Below are positions 17,466 to 24,080 of a DNA stretch of 39,294 bases, piece after piece (position 1 is the first letter of the stretch; every line of letters starts with the position of its first letter). The DNA is from an uncultured Collinsella sp. (GTDB lineage Bacteria > Actinomycetota > Coriobacteriia > Coriobacteriales > Coriobacteriaceae), in NCBI GenBank assembly GCA_937923795.1, contig CALDWI010000003.1, forward strand, positions 1-39,294. The letters run 5' to 3'. The notes beneath the pieces are model-generated. The model was not told where the DNA came from and ran no database searches. It worked only from the letters and a program-made list of their open reading frames with translations. The position numbers and the translations under genes were made by a program.

Positions 17466-17587
17466 AGTTCCCAATGGCGGTACGTAAGGGAGCGGGCCCG
17501 ACCACTAATACCTTTTGAACGACTCTGCTTGCAGCCGGAGTGAAAAAGGTATTAGTGGTCGGGCCCGCGACCGGTGGGATACGTACC
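17396..17587 (+). repeat. Composite non-coding repeat, copy A, with long inverted repeat
   Basis: In order: box 1 CCCCAAAGTATCCAA (17396-17410); a small hairpin GGGCC-CCAA-GGCCC (17413-17426); box 2 CAAAGTATCAGCCATAG (17451-17467); an outer inverted pair GGTACGTA / TACGTACC (17479-17486 and 17580-17587); and an inner perfect 25-base inverted repeat (17492-17516 and 17544-17568) round a 27-base loop. The arms have a GC-rich foot and a T4/A4 tract next to the loop. The last base is six bases beyond the stop of the minus-strand DUF47 gene. No T tract follows the stem on either strand, so it is not a standard terminator. CCCAAT occurs on both sides (17470-17475 and 17589-17594), a possible target duplication. 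Boxes 1 and 2 recur at 31367-31615. Confidence 0.75.
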
Positions 17588-17593
17588 CCCCAA

Positions 17594-18217
17594 TTAACTG
17601 TTCTTCATGACAATCGAATCCACAACATCGGCCACATTCTCACAGCAGTCAGCGCAGTACTCCAGGAAGGCGTACACGTCACGCCAAGCGATGACCTCGA
17701 GCGGATCCTTGCCGTTAACGTGCAGGTTGCGCATGGCGTTGATGTAGAGCTCGTCGGCCTCGGACTCGATGGTGTTGATCTGGATGACGAGCTCGCGCAG
17801 GGTCTTGGACTTGCGGTAGTTGGGCAGCTCGACCATCAGGTCCTTCATGGCGCGGCAGGCGTCGGTCACCTTGTGGGCGATGACGATGGCATCGGGGTGG
17901 ATGCTCTGGATGTTGGTGAAGTAGACGCGCTGCACGACGCCCTCGATACGATCGAGCACGGTGTCGAGCGAGCAGCTCATCAGGTCTAGATCCTCGCGCT
18001 CAAGCGGGGTGATAAAGGCGGTGAGCAAGGCGTCTTCGAGCTCGTGGTGCTTCTTGTCTGCCGCATGCTCAATCGCATGCATCTTATTGAGCATGTCGTG
18101 GATCTGCGCGGGGTCAAAGTTCTCAAAAATCTTGGTGAGCAGCTCTGCGGCCTGGACGGCGAGGTCGGCGCAAGCGACGTAGTTGTCAAAGTAGAACGAA
18201 TCGGGTTTCTTTGCCAT
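17594..18217 (-). CDS. DUF47/PhoU-like partner of the PiT phosphate permease
   Basis: A 207-residue, all-helical cytoplasmic protein of the DUF47 (TIGR00153, YkaA-like) family, structurally related to PhoU. The conserved pattern IHDMLNKMHAIEHAADKKHHELEDALLTAFITPLEREDL and NTIESEADELYINAMRNLHVNGKDPLEVIAWRDVYAFLEYCADCCENVADVV is clear. Members are found next to low-affinity PiT phosphate transporters and are thought to modulate them. It lies 67 bases after the PiT gene on the same strand. AAAGGA precedes the ATG by about eight bases. Confidence 0.9.
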   Translation of the reverse strand: MAKKPDSFYFDNYVACADLAVQAAELLTKIFENFDPAQIHDMLNKMHAIEHAADKKHHELEDALLTAFITPLEREDLDLMSCSLDTVLDRIEGVVQRVYFTNIQSIHPDAIVIAHKVTDACRAMKDLMVELPNYRKSKTLRELVIQINTIESEADELYINAMRNLHVNGKDPLEVIAWRDVYAFLEYCADCCENVADVVDSIVMKNS

Positions 18218-18284
18218 GGGTGGGTCCTTTCGAGGTGAAGACGGGTGGGCGAAGTAATGCGGTCCAGATGGACGCTCGGTTTGA

Positions 18285-19334
18285 CTAGAGGAACATCATG
18301 AACAGCTTGGCCATGACAAAGCTGATGAGTCCGCAGGCGGGGAAGGTGAAGAACCAGGTGAACATCATGTCCTTGACGACGCCGAAGTTGATGGCCGAGA
18401 GGCGCTTGACGGCACCGACGCCCATAATGGCGCAGGTCTTGATGTGCGTGGAAGACACGGGGATGCCGGTAAGGGTGGCAAGCAGCAGGTTCGCGGCGCC
18501 TGCGAGGTCGGCAGAGAAACCCTGATACTTCTCGAGCTTAACCATGCTCTGGCCGACGGACTTGATGATGCGCTCGCCGCCCACGCTGGTGCCGATGCCC
18601 ATGGTTGCCGAGCACAGCAGCATAATCCAGATGGGGATGCCGGCATCGCCGACGCTCGTCTGGCCGCCGGCGAAGGCCACGCCTAAAAAGAGCACGCCGA
18701 TGAACTTCTGTCCATCCTGCGCGCCGTGCATAAAGCTCATGGCCGCGGCACTCGCGATCTGAGCGTATTTAAAGAAGACGTTGGCACGTCGCCTGTTGGC
18801 GGCGGCAAACAGAATCGAGACGAGTTTGCACAGGATCCAGCCCATGACAAAGCCCAGACCGATGGAGAGCGCCAGGCCGTAGATGACCTTCATCCATTCG
18901 TGGACGTTGACGCTGCTCGCGCCGCCGAGGGCGATAGCGGCACCGGTCAGGCCGGCGATAAGGCTGTGGCTTTGCGAGGTGGGGATGCCAAAACGCGACG
19001 CTGTGGCGCCGTAGACGACGATGGAGAACAGCGCCGCGCATAGGCAGGCGAGCGCCATGGTGCTGTTTCCGCCAAAGTCGACGATATGCGAGATGGTGTT
19101 GGCGACGCTCGCGTTAAAGTGCGTCATGATGAGCACGCCGAGGAAGTTGAATGCGGCGCTCATGAGAATGGCGGCGCGGGCGGGCATGCAACGCGTAGTG
19201 ACGCAGGTCGCGATGGCGTTGGGCGCGTCGGTCCATCCATTGACGAAGATGGCGCCCAACGCGAGGATCACGGTGACGGCAAGGACTGGGTTCGACACAA
19301 TTTGGCCGAGGAAGGTTGAGAACGTTACGTCCAT
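18285..19334 (-). CDS. Inorganic phosphate transporter, PiT family
   Basis: A 349-residue membrane protein of the PiT family, low-affinity phosphate permeases driven by proton or sodium gradients. The duplicated PiT signature is visible: GWTDAPNAIATCVTTR near residue 31 and FGIPTSQSHSLIAGLTGAAIALGG near 113, then FMHGAQDGQKFIGVL and the second-half GIPVSSTHIKTCAIMGVGA near 305. About ten hydrophobic helices are seen. The start is ATG 19334, whose Shine-Dalgarno (GAGAAAG) is weak; a much stronger one lies 53 bases further upstream before a three-codon ORF. The gene forms an operon with the DUF47 gene. The window thus holds both a high-affinity (Pst) and a low-affinity (PiT) phosphate system. 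Confidence 0.92.
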   Translation of the reverse strand: MDVTFSTFLGQIVSNPVLAVTVILALGAIFVNGWTDAPNAIATCVTTRCMPARAAILMSAAFNFLGVLIMTHFNASVANTISHIVDFGGNSTMALACLCAALFSIVVYGATASRFGIPTSQSHSLIAGLTGAAIALGGASSVNVHEWMKVIYGLALSIGLGFVMGWILCKLVSILFAAANRRRANVFFKYAQIASAAAMSFMHGAQDGQKFIGVLFLGVAFAGGQTSVGDAGIPIWIMLLCSATMGIGTSVGGERIIKSVGQSMVKLEKYQGFSADLAGAANLLLATLTGIPVSSTHIKTCAIMGVGAVKRLSAINFGVVKDMMFTWFFTFPACGLISFVMAKLFMMFL

Positions 19335-19364
19335 ATATGGGCTTTCTCGAAGTTTGCAGACACG

Positions 19365-19396
19365 TTACAAAAACATGATAAATCGTATCACCTCCT
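19365..19396 (-). promoter_or_regulatory. Near-perfect Shine-Dalgarno with three-codon ORF ahead of the PiT gene
   Basis: On the minus strand AGGAGGTGAT (complement of 19387-19396) matches the 16S rRNA tail over ten bases, and ten bases later is ATG TTT TTG TAA (19376-19365). The PiT start lies 30 bases beyond that stop, with only a weak ribosome site of its own. Possible roles are a mini-ORF that sets re-initiation on the PiT gene or a ribosome standby site. Purely sequence-based. Confidence 0.45.
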
Positions 19397-19547
19397 GTGG
19401 GTTTCTTTACCGAGTTCTGATGGGAGAAGTGAACTTTTTGGCACTAAAATTGAATATTAGCCCTGTTGACCGCGGGTGTTCTTTTTGCTAACACGCCATG
19501 CGGACACGTGCGATTACTACGACACTCCAAAACCACAGTCTGTTCGC

Positions 19548-19584
19548 TTTACAACATGCAAACATGCGTTCGATAATAGGAGGC
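19548..19584 (+). promoter_or_regulatory. Promoter with candidate LexA (SOS) box
   Basis: TTTACA (19548-19553) and GATAAT (19572-19577) are separated by 18 bases, each one base off consensus. The spacer contains CAAACATGCGTTCG (19559-19572), which differs from the Gram-positive LexA consensus CGAACRNRYGTTCG by one base. The predicted transcription start falls at about 19584-19585, the A of the ATG of the next gene, so the message may be leaderless. The AGGAGG at 19578-19583 would then not be in the transcript. Confidence 0.5.
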
Positions 19585-19923
19585 ATGGAATATCGACAGA
19601 CAGATGGCAAAACTCGACGCGTGCACAAGCAGTATGTGGACGTTGTAGCTCGCATCCTCGCGGGCGGACAAGTCGTGCCGGTTACCGTCTGCTGGGTCGA
19701 CGGTCGCTGCTTTACGATTGACGAGATTGTCTCGACCACTGGGTTTGGCCTGACGGTCCACGGCATTCGTACGGCAACCTATAAGGTGCGTTTTGGCGGG
19801 CACGCGACCGAGTTGTATCTGGAGGACCAGACGCGCGAACGACCAGATGGCTCGCAGGCCCATCTGATACGTTGGTGGGTCTGGGCCTTTGATCGTACGC
19901 TCGAGGGCGAGCGCCGTGGGTAA
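19585..19923 (+). CDS. Small conserved-looking protein of unknown function, possibly SOS-controlled
   Basis: From ATG 19585 the protein has 112 residues. Its layout (VVPVTVCWVDGRCFTIDEIVS, then TATYKVRFGGHATELYLED, then RWWVWAF) suggests a small beta-rich domain and resembles in outline the DUF6504-type proteins of actinobacteria, but I cannot confirm membership by eye. AGGAGG is only one base from the ATG, too close for normal initiation; a leaderless start or an upstream in-frame ATG (19564 or 19498) are the alternatives. The candidate LexA box in its promoter suggests a DNA-damage link, which is inference. No neighbour clarifies the role. Confidence 0.6.
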   Translation: MEYRQTDGKTRRVHKQYVDVVARILAGGQVVPVTVCWVDGRCFTIDEIVSTTGFGLTVHGIRTATYKVRFGGHATELYLEDQTRERPDGSQAHLIRWWVWAFDRTLEGERRG

Positions 19924-19941
19924 GGACATATGGCATTCGGG

Positions 19942-19963
19942 TACAATGACAGGAATCTTGTCA
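19942..19963 (+). promoter_or_regulatory. Putative -10 and palindrome before the Bax-inhibitor gene
   Basis: TACAAT (19942-19947) is a good -10 element without a clear -35. It runs into the inverted repeat TGACA / TGTCA (19947-19951, 19959-19963), which would cover the start point and could be an operator. Weak evidence. Confidence 0.3.
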
Positions 19964-20002
19964 CCTACGGCGCTGTCGCGGCGCTTTTGAAAGGACGAAA
20001 CT

Positions 20003-20698
20003 ATGAACGATATCCAGGGCTATCAGAACGGCCCCATCGAGAGCAGCGCAAGCCGCGCCAAGGAGATGTCGCCGCGCGCGTACAACCTTGTCATGTCTGC
20101 CCTGATCTTCTTGGGCTTTTGCGCCATGGGCGCCGGCGCCTACTTTACGAGCACCATGTCGTTTGCGCGCATGATGATGAGCGGCGCCGCCTTGCCGCTG
20201 GTCTTTGGCTCGTTTATTTTGACCATCGTCGGCATGGTCATGATGTCGGCCGCCGCCAGCAAGCAGTCCGTGGGCCTGTCCCTTGTGGGCTACGTAATCT
20301 TTGCGAGTACCTTTGGCCTGACCGCGTCGTTTGGCCTTGCCAACTACGACCTGCCCACCATCAACACTGCCTTTATCGCCACGGCCGCCATCACCTTTGT
20401 CTTTGGCGCCTTGGGCGTGACGTTCCCCAAGTTTTTCCAGCGCGTGTATGGCATCGGTTTTGGCATTCTGCTCGCCACTATTCTGGTTGAGATCGTGCTG
20501 ATGTTCATGGGCGTCTCGCAGACCATCACCGATCTGATCGTGATCGTGGTGTTCGCCGGCTTTATTGGCTACGACACCTATGTTGCCACGACGGTGCCGC
20601 CTACGCTGCCCAACGCCGTGCTTATGGCATCCAACCTGTTCGTGGACATCATCAACGTGTTCCTGCGCATTCTGAACATCCTTGGCCGTCGTGACTAG
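20003..20698 (+). CDS. Bax inhibitor-1/YccA family membrane protein
   Basis: A 231-residue protein with a polar head of about 27 residues and about seven membrane helices, belonging to the BI-1 (TMBIM, UPF0005) family; bacterial members such as BsYetJ act as pH-sensitive calcium leak channels and YccA interacts with the FtsH protease. The C-terminal family pattern is clear: VVFAGFIGYDTY, then NLFVDIINVFLRILNILGRRD. AAAGGA lies before the ATG. It appears to be a single-gene transcript ending in a UUCG-loop terminator. The exact role here cannot be told from sequence. Confidence 0.9.
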   Translation: MNDIQGYQNGPIESSASRAKEMSPRAYNLVMSALIFLGFCAMGAGAYFTSTMSFARMMMSGAALPLVFGSFILTIVGMVMMSAAASKQSVGLSLVGYVIFASTFGLTASFGLANYDLPTINTAFIATAAITFVFGALGVTFPKFFQRVYGIGFGILLATILVEIVLMFMGVSQTITDLIVIVVFAGFIGYDTYVATTVPPTLPNAVLMASNLFVDIINVFLRILNILGRRD

Positions 20699-20744
20699 TG
20701 GCGAATTGCGGCGGTGCTTGCCGTGCGTGTAAATCGATGCGAAA

Positions 20745-20770
20745 GGCGGTCCTTCGGGGCCGTCTTTTTT
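20745..20770 (+). terminator. Rho-independent terminator with UUCG tetraloop
   Basis: GGCGGTCC pairs with GGGCCGTC (two G-U pairs) round a TTCG loop and is followed by six T. It ends the Bax-inhibitor transcript. Confidence 0.9.
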
Positions 20771-20835
20771 GTACGCGGCGGGGTATCATGGATGGGAAAA
20801 GCCGATAGCGGCAGCGACAGGAAAGGTGGCCACGT

Positions 20836-21987
20836 ATGGCAGACGTCGACAACAGGAACCGTAACCGCAGGTCCAACCGAGCGGGTCAGCCCAATCCCAA
20901 GCGCGAGGCCCGTGCCAAGGCCGCCGAGCGTCACGCGGCAACTGTGTCCGAAGCGTGCGCCAAGGATATCGAGCGTTCGCTTGCCGGTGTTCGCGAGTTT
21001 GACGGTATGCCTGCCGGCTTTGTCGCGGCGATGAAGGCCAAGGTTCAGAGTGCTGTGGCCACCGAAGAACAGGTTGCCGAGGACGTCGAGGGCGCGGAGG
21101 CTGCCGAGACCGAGGCGGCACCCGAGAGCGAGGCAGCGCCCGAGACCGAGGCAGCTCCTGAGCCCGTCGAGGAGCCTGCCGAGGAAATCGCCGGAGCTGA
21201 GTCCGCGCCTGCTGAGGAGCCTGCTGCGTCCCTGCCTGAGGTCACCGTGCTCGATGCCTCCGCCACGCAGGCCATCTTGGACAACGGTCGTGGCTATGCG
21301 CAGTTCTGCGACATGGCCGTGCTCGCCTTTGCCTCGTTCACCAACCCGGGCGGTGGCTATATTCAGGGTTATCTGGGCCAGGAGGCCACACTGTGCGCCG
21401 ATTCGTATCTGTACAACGTTCTCGATAAGCAGCGCAAATGGTACGGCGAGAACCGTCGCCGCAACATCAACTGCGAGCTCTATCGTAACCGCGCCCTAGT
21501 GGTGCCTGCGGTGCGTTTCGACCGCAACCACGTGCATGCATACGCCGACGTGATCGTGGCCGCCGCGCCCAACGTTAAGCGCGCCCGCCAGGAGTATCGT
21601 GTGGGTGACGATGCCCTGCTGGACGCCCTGCGCGATCGCATCCGCTTTGTGCTTGCCATCTGCGACGAGCTGGGTCGCGAGAAGCTCGTGCTGGGTGCTT
21701 GGGGCTGCGACAACAACGGCTTTGACGCAGAGGCCGTGGCCGAGCTCTTCCGCAAGGAGCTCGCGTCGGGCGACTTTAAGGTCAAGCAAGTCTTCTTTGC
21801 CGTGCCTTCTACGCGCTGGGATGAGGATTTTGCCAAGTTCGAGCACGTGCTGGCAAACTTCCCCGAGCGCAACGAGGAGTCCTATGCTCAGGTTGCCGCT
21901 CGCGCTGCGGCAGCTCGCGCCGCCGAGCAGGCCCAGGCTGCTACCGAGGATGATGAGGACGAGGACGATTGGCGCAAGTACCTGTAA
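20836..21987 (+). CDS. Microbial PARG-type macrodomain protein (TIGR02452-like) with altered active site
   Basis: Residues 20-75 form a helical N-terminus, 78-133 an Ala/Glu/Pro low-complexity insert, and 134-360 a macrodomain of the bacterial poly(ADP-ribose) glycohydrolase type: ASFTNPGGGY (167-175), GQEATLCADSYLYNV (181-195), ALVVPAVRFDRN and LVLGAWGCDNNGFDAEAVAELF. The C-terminus is Ala-rich, then acidic. In active enzymes of this type the ADP-ribose loop reads GGG-X6-8-QEE and the second glutamate is catalytic. Here it is QEA: Gln182-Glu183-Ala184 (GCC at 21385-21387). The protein may therefore bind ADP-ribose without cleaving it. Length is 383 residues. AAAGG lies upstream of the ATG, and a terminator follows directly. 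Confidence 0.82.
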   Translation: MADVDNRNRNRRSNRAGQPNPKREARAKAAERHAATVSEACAKDIERSLAGVREFDGMPAGFVAAMKAKVQSAVATEEQVAEDVEGAEAAETEAAPESEAAPETEAAPEPVEEPAEEIAGAESAPAEEPAASLPEVTVLDASATQAILDNGRGYAQFCDMAVLAFASFTNPGGGYIQGYLGQEATLCADSYLYNVLDKQRKWYGENRRRNINCELYRNRALVVPAVRFDRNHVHAYADVIVAAAPNVKRARQEYRVGDDALLDALRDRIRFVLAICDELGREKLVLGAWGCDNNGFDAEAVAELFRKELASGDFKVKQVFFAVPSTRWDEDFAKFEHVLANFPERNEESYAQVAARAAAARAAEQAQAATEDDEDEDDWRKYL

Positions 21988-22013
21988 CCGGTACGTGTTG
22001 ACAGATAGGTCGA

Positions 22014-22046
22014 GCCGGCGGGAGAGGCTGCTCCCGCCGGCTTTTT
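22014..22046 (+). terminator. Rho-independent terminator after the macrodomain gene
   Basis: A perfect 11-base stem (GCCGGCGGGAG with CTCCCGCCGGC) round a six-base loop is followed by five T. Confidence 0.95.
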
Positions 22047-22066
22047 ACTAAAAGGAAGGGCTTACG

Positions 22067-22726
22067 ATGAAAAACGTTCTATGCTTTGGCGACAGCAACA
22101 CCTATGGTTACGATCCGGCGGGCATGCGCGACGGCACCGCGGTGCGCTATGCGCGGGATGTGCGCTGGTGTGGCGTGGCCCAACGTGACTTAGGCGAGGG
22201 CTGGCATGTAATTGAAGAAGGCCTCAACGGCCGCACGACGGTACGCGACGACATGTGCCATCTGGACACCAATCTTAACGGCATTCGCGCGCTTCCGATG
22301 ATGCTCGAGGCCCATAAGCCGCTGGACGCCATTGTGATCATGCTGGGCACCAACGACTGCAAGACGGTCTTTAACGTGACGGCTGCCGATATCGCTCGTG
22401 GCGCCATGGCGCTGATTCGCGCCGTCCGCGCGTTTCCGTGGACCGACGCTGCGCCTTGTCCGCGCATTCTGCTGATGGCGCCTATCAAGATTAAGCCGCA
22501 GATCGCCGACGTATATATGACCGATTTTGACGAGCATTCCGTAGAAGCCTCGGAACATTTTGGTGAGTACTACGCGCATGTGGCTGAGCAGTTTGGCTGC
22601 GACTTTTTGAATGCCGCCGACTTTGCCGAGCCGGGCGATATCGACTATCTGCATATGATGCCCGAAAGCCACGAGAGCCTGGGCCATGCCGTGGCAGCCA
22701 AGCTCCAAGAGATGCTTGGTGAGTAG
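22067..22726 (+). CDS. SGNH/GDSL-family esterase
   Basis: A 219-residue hydrolase of the SGNH superfamily. Block I GDSNTYG (residues 8-14) supplies the nucleophile Ser10, block II is GLNGRTT, block III is MLGTNDCKT, and DYLHMMPESH near the C-terminus supplies the Asp/His pair. The overall pattern resembles arylesterase or acetyl-xylan-esterase types that remove acetyl groups. There is no signal peptide, so it acts in the cytoplasm. Substrate unknown. AAAGGAAGG precedes the ATG. No plus-strand partner follows; the next region is the alternating repeat array. Confidence 0.88.
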   Translation: MKNVLCFGDSNTYGYDPAGMRDGTAVRYARDVRWCGVAQRDLGEGWHVIEEGLNGRTTVRDDMCHLDTNLNGIRALPMMLEAHKPLDAIVIMLGTNDCKTVFNVTAADIARGAMALIRAVRAFPWTDAAPCPRILLMAPIKIKPQIADVYMTDFDEHSVEASEHFGEYYAHVAEQFGCDFLNAADFAEPGDIDYLHMMPESHESLGHAVAAKLQEMLGE

Positions 22727-22781
22727 CGCGACCCAAAGCAGTACAGAAGTTCCCCTTGCGACGGCTTGTTTCGTTGGTTTG

Positions 22782-22997
22782 TTTTGATCTGTAACAGTTG
22801 TAAGGCCGAAAACGGGCTAGATGTTACAGATTAAGATTATTTAGGTCGATATCGGTCGTTTGTCTCGATCTGTAACATCTAGGGTCGATTTCGCCGAGTT
22901 GCTGTTACAGATTGAGATTTTCGTTTCAGCGGAATTTGAATGTCTCAATCTGTAACAGGTGGGCCGAAAAATGGACTCTAACTGTTACAGATCGAGA
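22782..22997. repeat. Six alternating copies of a 15-base site at 40-41-base spacing
   Basis: The site TCTCRATCTGTAACA occurs at 22782 (+), 22822 (-), 22863 (+), 22903 (-), 22943 (+) and 22983 (-). All six share ATCTGTAACA exactly; copies 3-6 also share the TCTCR head, while copies 1 and 2 vary there. Start-to-start distances are 40, 41, 40, 40 and 40. Adjacent plus/minus copies form three 55-base units, each a 15-base stem (perfect or with G-U pairs) round a 25-base loop. Four of the five spacers contain GGYCGA followed by A/T. The array fills the 332-base gap between the convergent SGNH and thiD genes. No protein-coding ORF with a ribosome site was seen here. Confidence 0.9.
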
Positions 22998-23007
22998 TGT
23001 TTGTGGG

Positions 23008-23046
23008 AACCACCGCAAGGGTGCCTGTCCCCTTTGCGGTGGTTTT
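23008..23046. terminator. Bidirectional hairpin between SGNH esterase and thiD
   Basis: AACCACCGCAA pairs with TTGCGGTGGTT, with an inner GGG/CCC pairing round TGCCTGT. It lies 12 bases after the thiD stop on the minus strand and just after the alternating repeat array, with only short T runs. The core GTGCCTGTCCCC resembles text I associate with REP-like hairpins in other bacteria; that link is from memory and untested. Confidence 0.65.
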
Positions 23047-23058
23047 GGACTGCGAATC

Positions 23059-23889
23059 TTAATACTGCCACATGTGGTTGACGGGGCCGGAGCCTTTGCC
23101 CATGTCAAAGCCGGCGGCCAGAGCGCCTGTCAGGTAGGCCTTGCCGGCGTTGACGGCATCGGCAAGATCCATACCCTGGGCCAGCGCGCAGGCAATGGCG
23201 GACGAGAGCGTGCAGCCGGTGCCGTGTGTGTTATTGGTATCGATACGCTTGTGGCGGAACCACGTGGTGAGTGGATCTCCCAGATGGTTGCCCTCGTCAT
23301 CGAGCGGCGCGGGTTCGGCCAGTACATCGTTGGCCTCGTTGACAAGATGCCCACCCTTAACGAGGGATGCACAACCAAAGCGGCGGGTGAGGAGCATGGC
23401 AGCATTTTGCTGCGTGCGCTCGGAGTCGACCTCGTAGTCGAGCAGGGCCATGGCCTCGGGAATATTGGGCGTGATAACCGTCGCTAGCGGGAACAGGCGG
23501 CGGGTGAGCGCCTCGGCGGCATCTTCGGCAATCAGCCGTGCGCCCGAGGTGGCTACCATGACGGGGTCGACTACCACGTTTGTCGCGTTCCAGGCGCTCA
23601 GGCGGTCGGCGATGACTTCGATAATCTCGACAGAAGAAACCATGCCGATCTTGACGGCGCTGGGGCGGATATCGTCAAAAACGGCGTCTATTTGCGCGGC
23701 TACGATATCTGGCGAGATATCCTGCACGGCGGTAACGCCCAGGGTGTTCTGTGCGGTGATGGCGGTGATGGCCGTCTCGGCATACAGGCGGTGCGCCGTG
23801 ATGGTCTTGATGTCGGCCTGAATGCCGGCGCCACCGCTGGAATCGGATCCTGCGATGGATAGAACGGCAGGTACCTTACTGCGATCCAT
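23059..23889 (-). CDS. thiD: Hydroxymethylpyrimidine (phosphate) kinase ThiD
   Basis: ThiD phosphorylates HMP and HMP-P to HMP-PP in thiamine synthesis. It belongs to the ribokinase-like fold: LSIAGSDSSGGAGIQADIKT (residues 10-29), TAITAQNT, KIGMVSS, VVDPVMVATSGARLI and the anion-hole motif NTHGTGCTLSSAIA are all intact. Length is 276 residues. AAGGGAG lies six bases before the ATG. It is downstream of thiC on the same strand, so both act on the pyrimidine half of thiamine. A TATAAT at 23936-23941 and a hairpin in the gap suggest it may also have its own control. Confidence 0.93.
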   Translation of the reverse strand: MDRSKVPAVLSIAGSDSSGGAGIQADIKTITAHRLYAETAITAITAQNTLGVTAVQDISPDIVAAQIDAVFDDIRPSAVKIGMVSSVEIIEVIADRLSAWNATNVVVDPVMVATSGARLIAEDAAEALTRRLFPLATVITPNIPEAMALLDYEVDSERTQQNAAMLLTRRFGCASLVKGGHLVNEANDVLAEPAPLDDEGNHLGDPLTTWFRHKRIDTNNTHGTGCTLSSAIACALAQGMDLADAVNAGKAYLTGALAAGFDMGKGSGPVNHMWQY

Positions 23890-23935
23890 GTTCGCTCCCT
23901 TGTTCGGTCGGAATCAAATGGGTCTATAAGCCAGC

Positions 23936-23976
23936 ATTATAAAGATGCCCGGGCCGACTCTATGTCGAACCCGGGC
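23936..23976 (-). promoter_or_regulatory. TATAAT element and GC hairpin before thiD
   Basis: On the minus strand a perfect TATAAT (23941-23936) lies 47 bases before the thiD start, without a clear -35. Just upstream, GCCCGGG and CGAC pair with GTCG and CCCGGGC (23947-23976) round an ATAGA loop. The hairpin could end thiC messages, and its ATCTTTAT tail supports a weak terminator. Confidence 0.4.
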
Positions 23977-23994
23977 GGGCGATGCAATCTTTAC

Positions 23995-24021
23995 GCAAAT
24001 GCAAGCAAATGCAAGCAAATG
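23995..24021 (+). repeat. Short tandem repeat of GCAAATGCAA
   Basis: The ten-base unit GCAAATGCAA occurs twice in full and a third time in part, in the gap between thiC and thiD. It is probably a slippage product; no function is evident. Confidence 0.7.
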
Positions 24022-24080
24022 TTCACACGTCAACAATTGACAGGCACCAGCTCGCCGACAGAAGCGGCCGCGGCGACAGG

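Noticed and set aside
22782..22997. CRISPR array
   Set aside because: Repeats are only 15 bases, alternate in orientation, and the spacers resemble each other; no cas gene is in the window.
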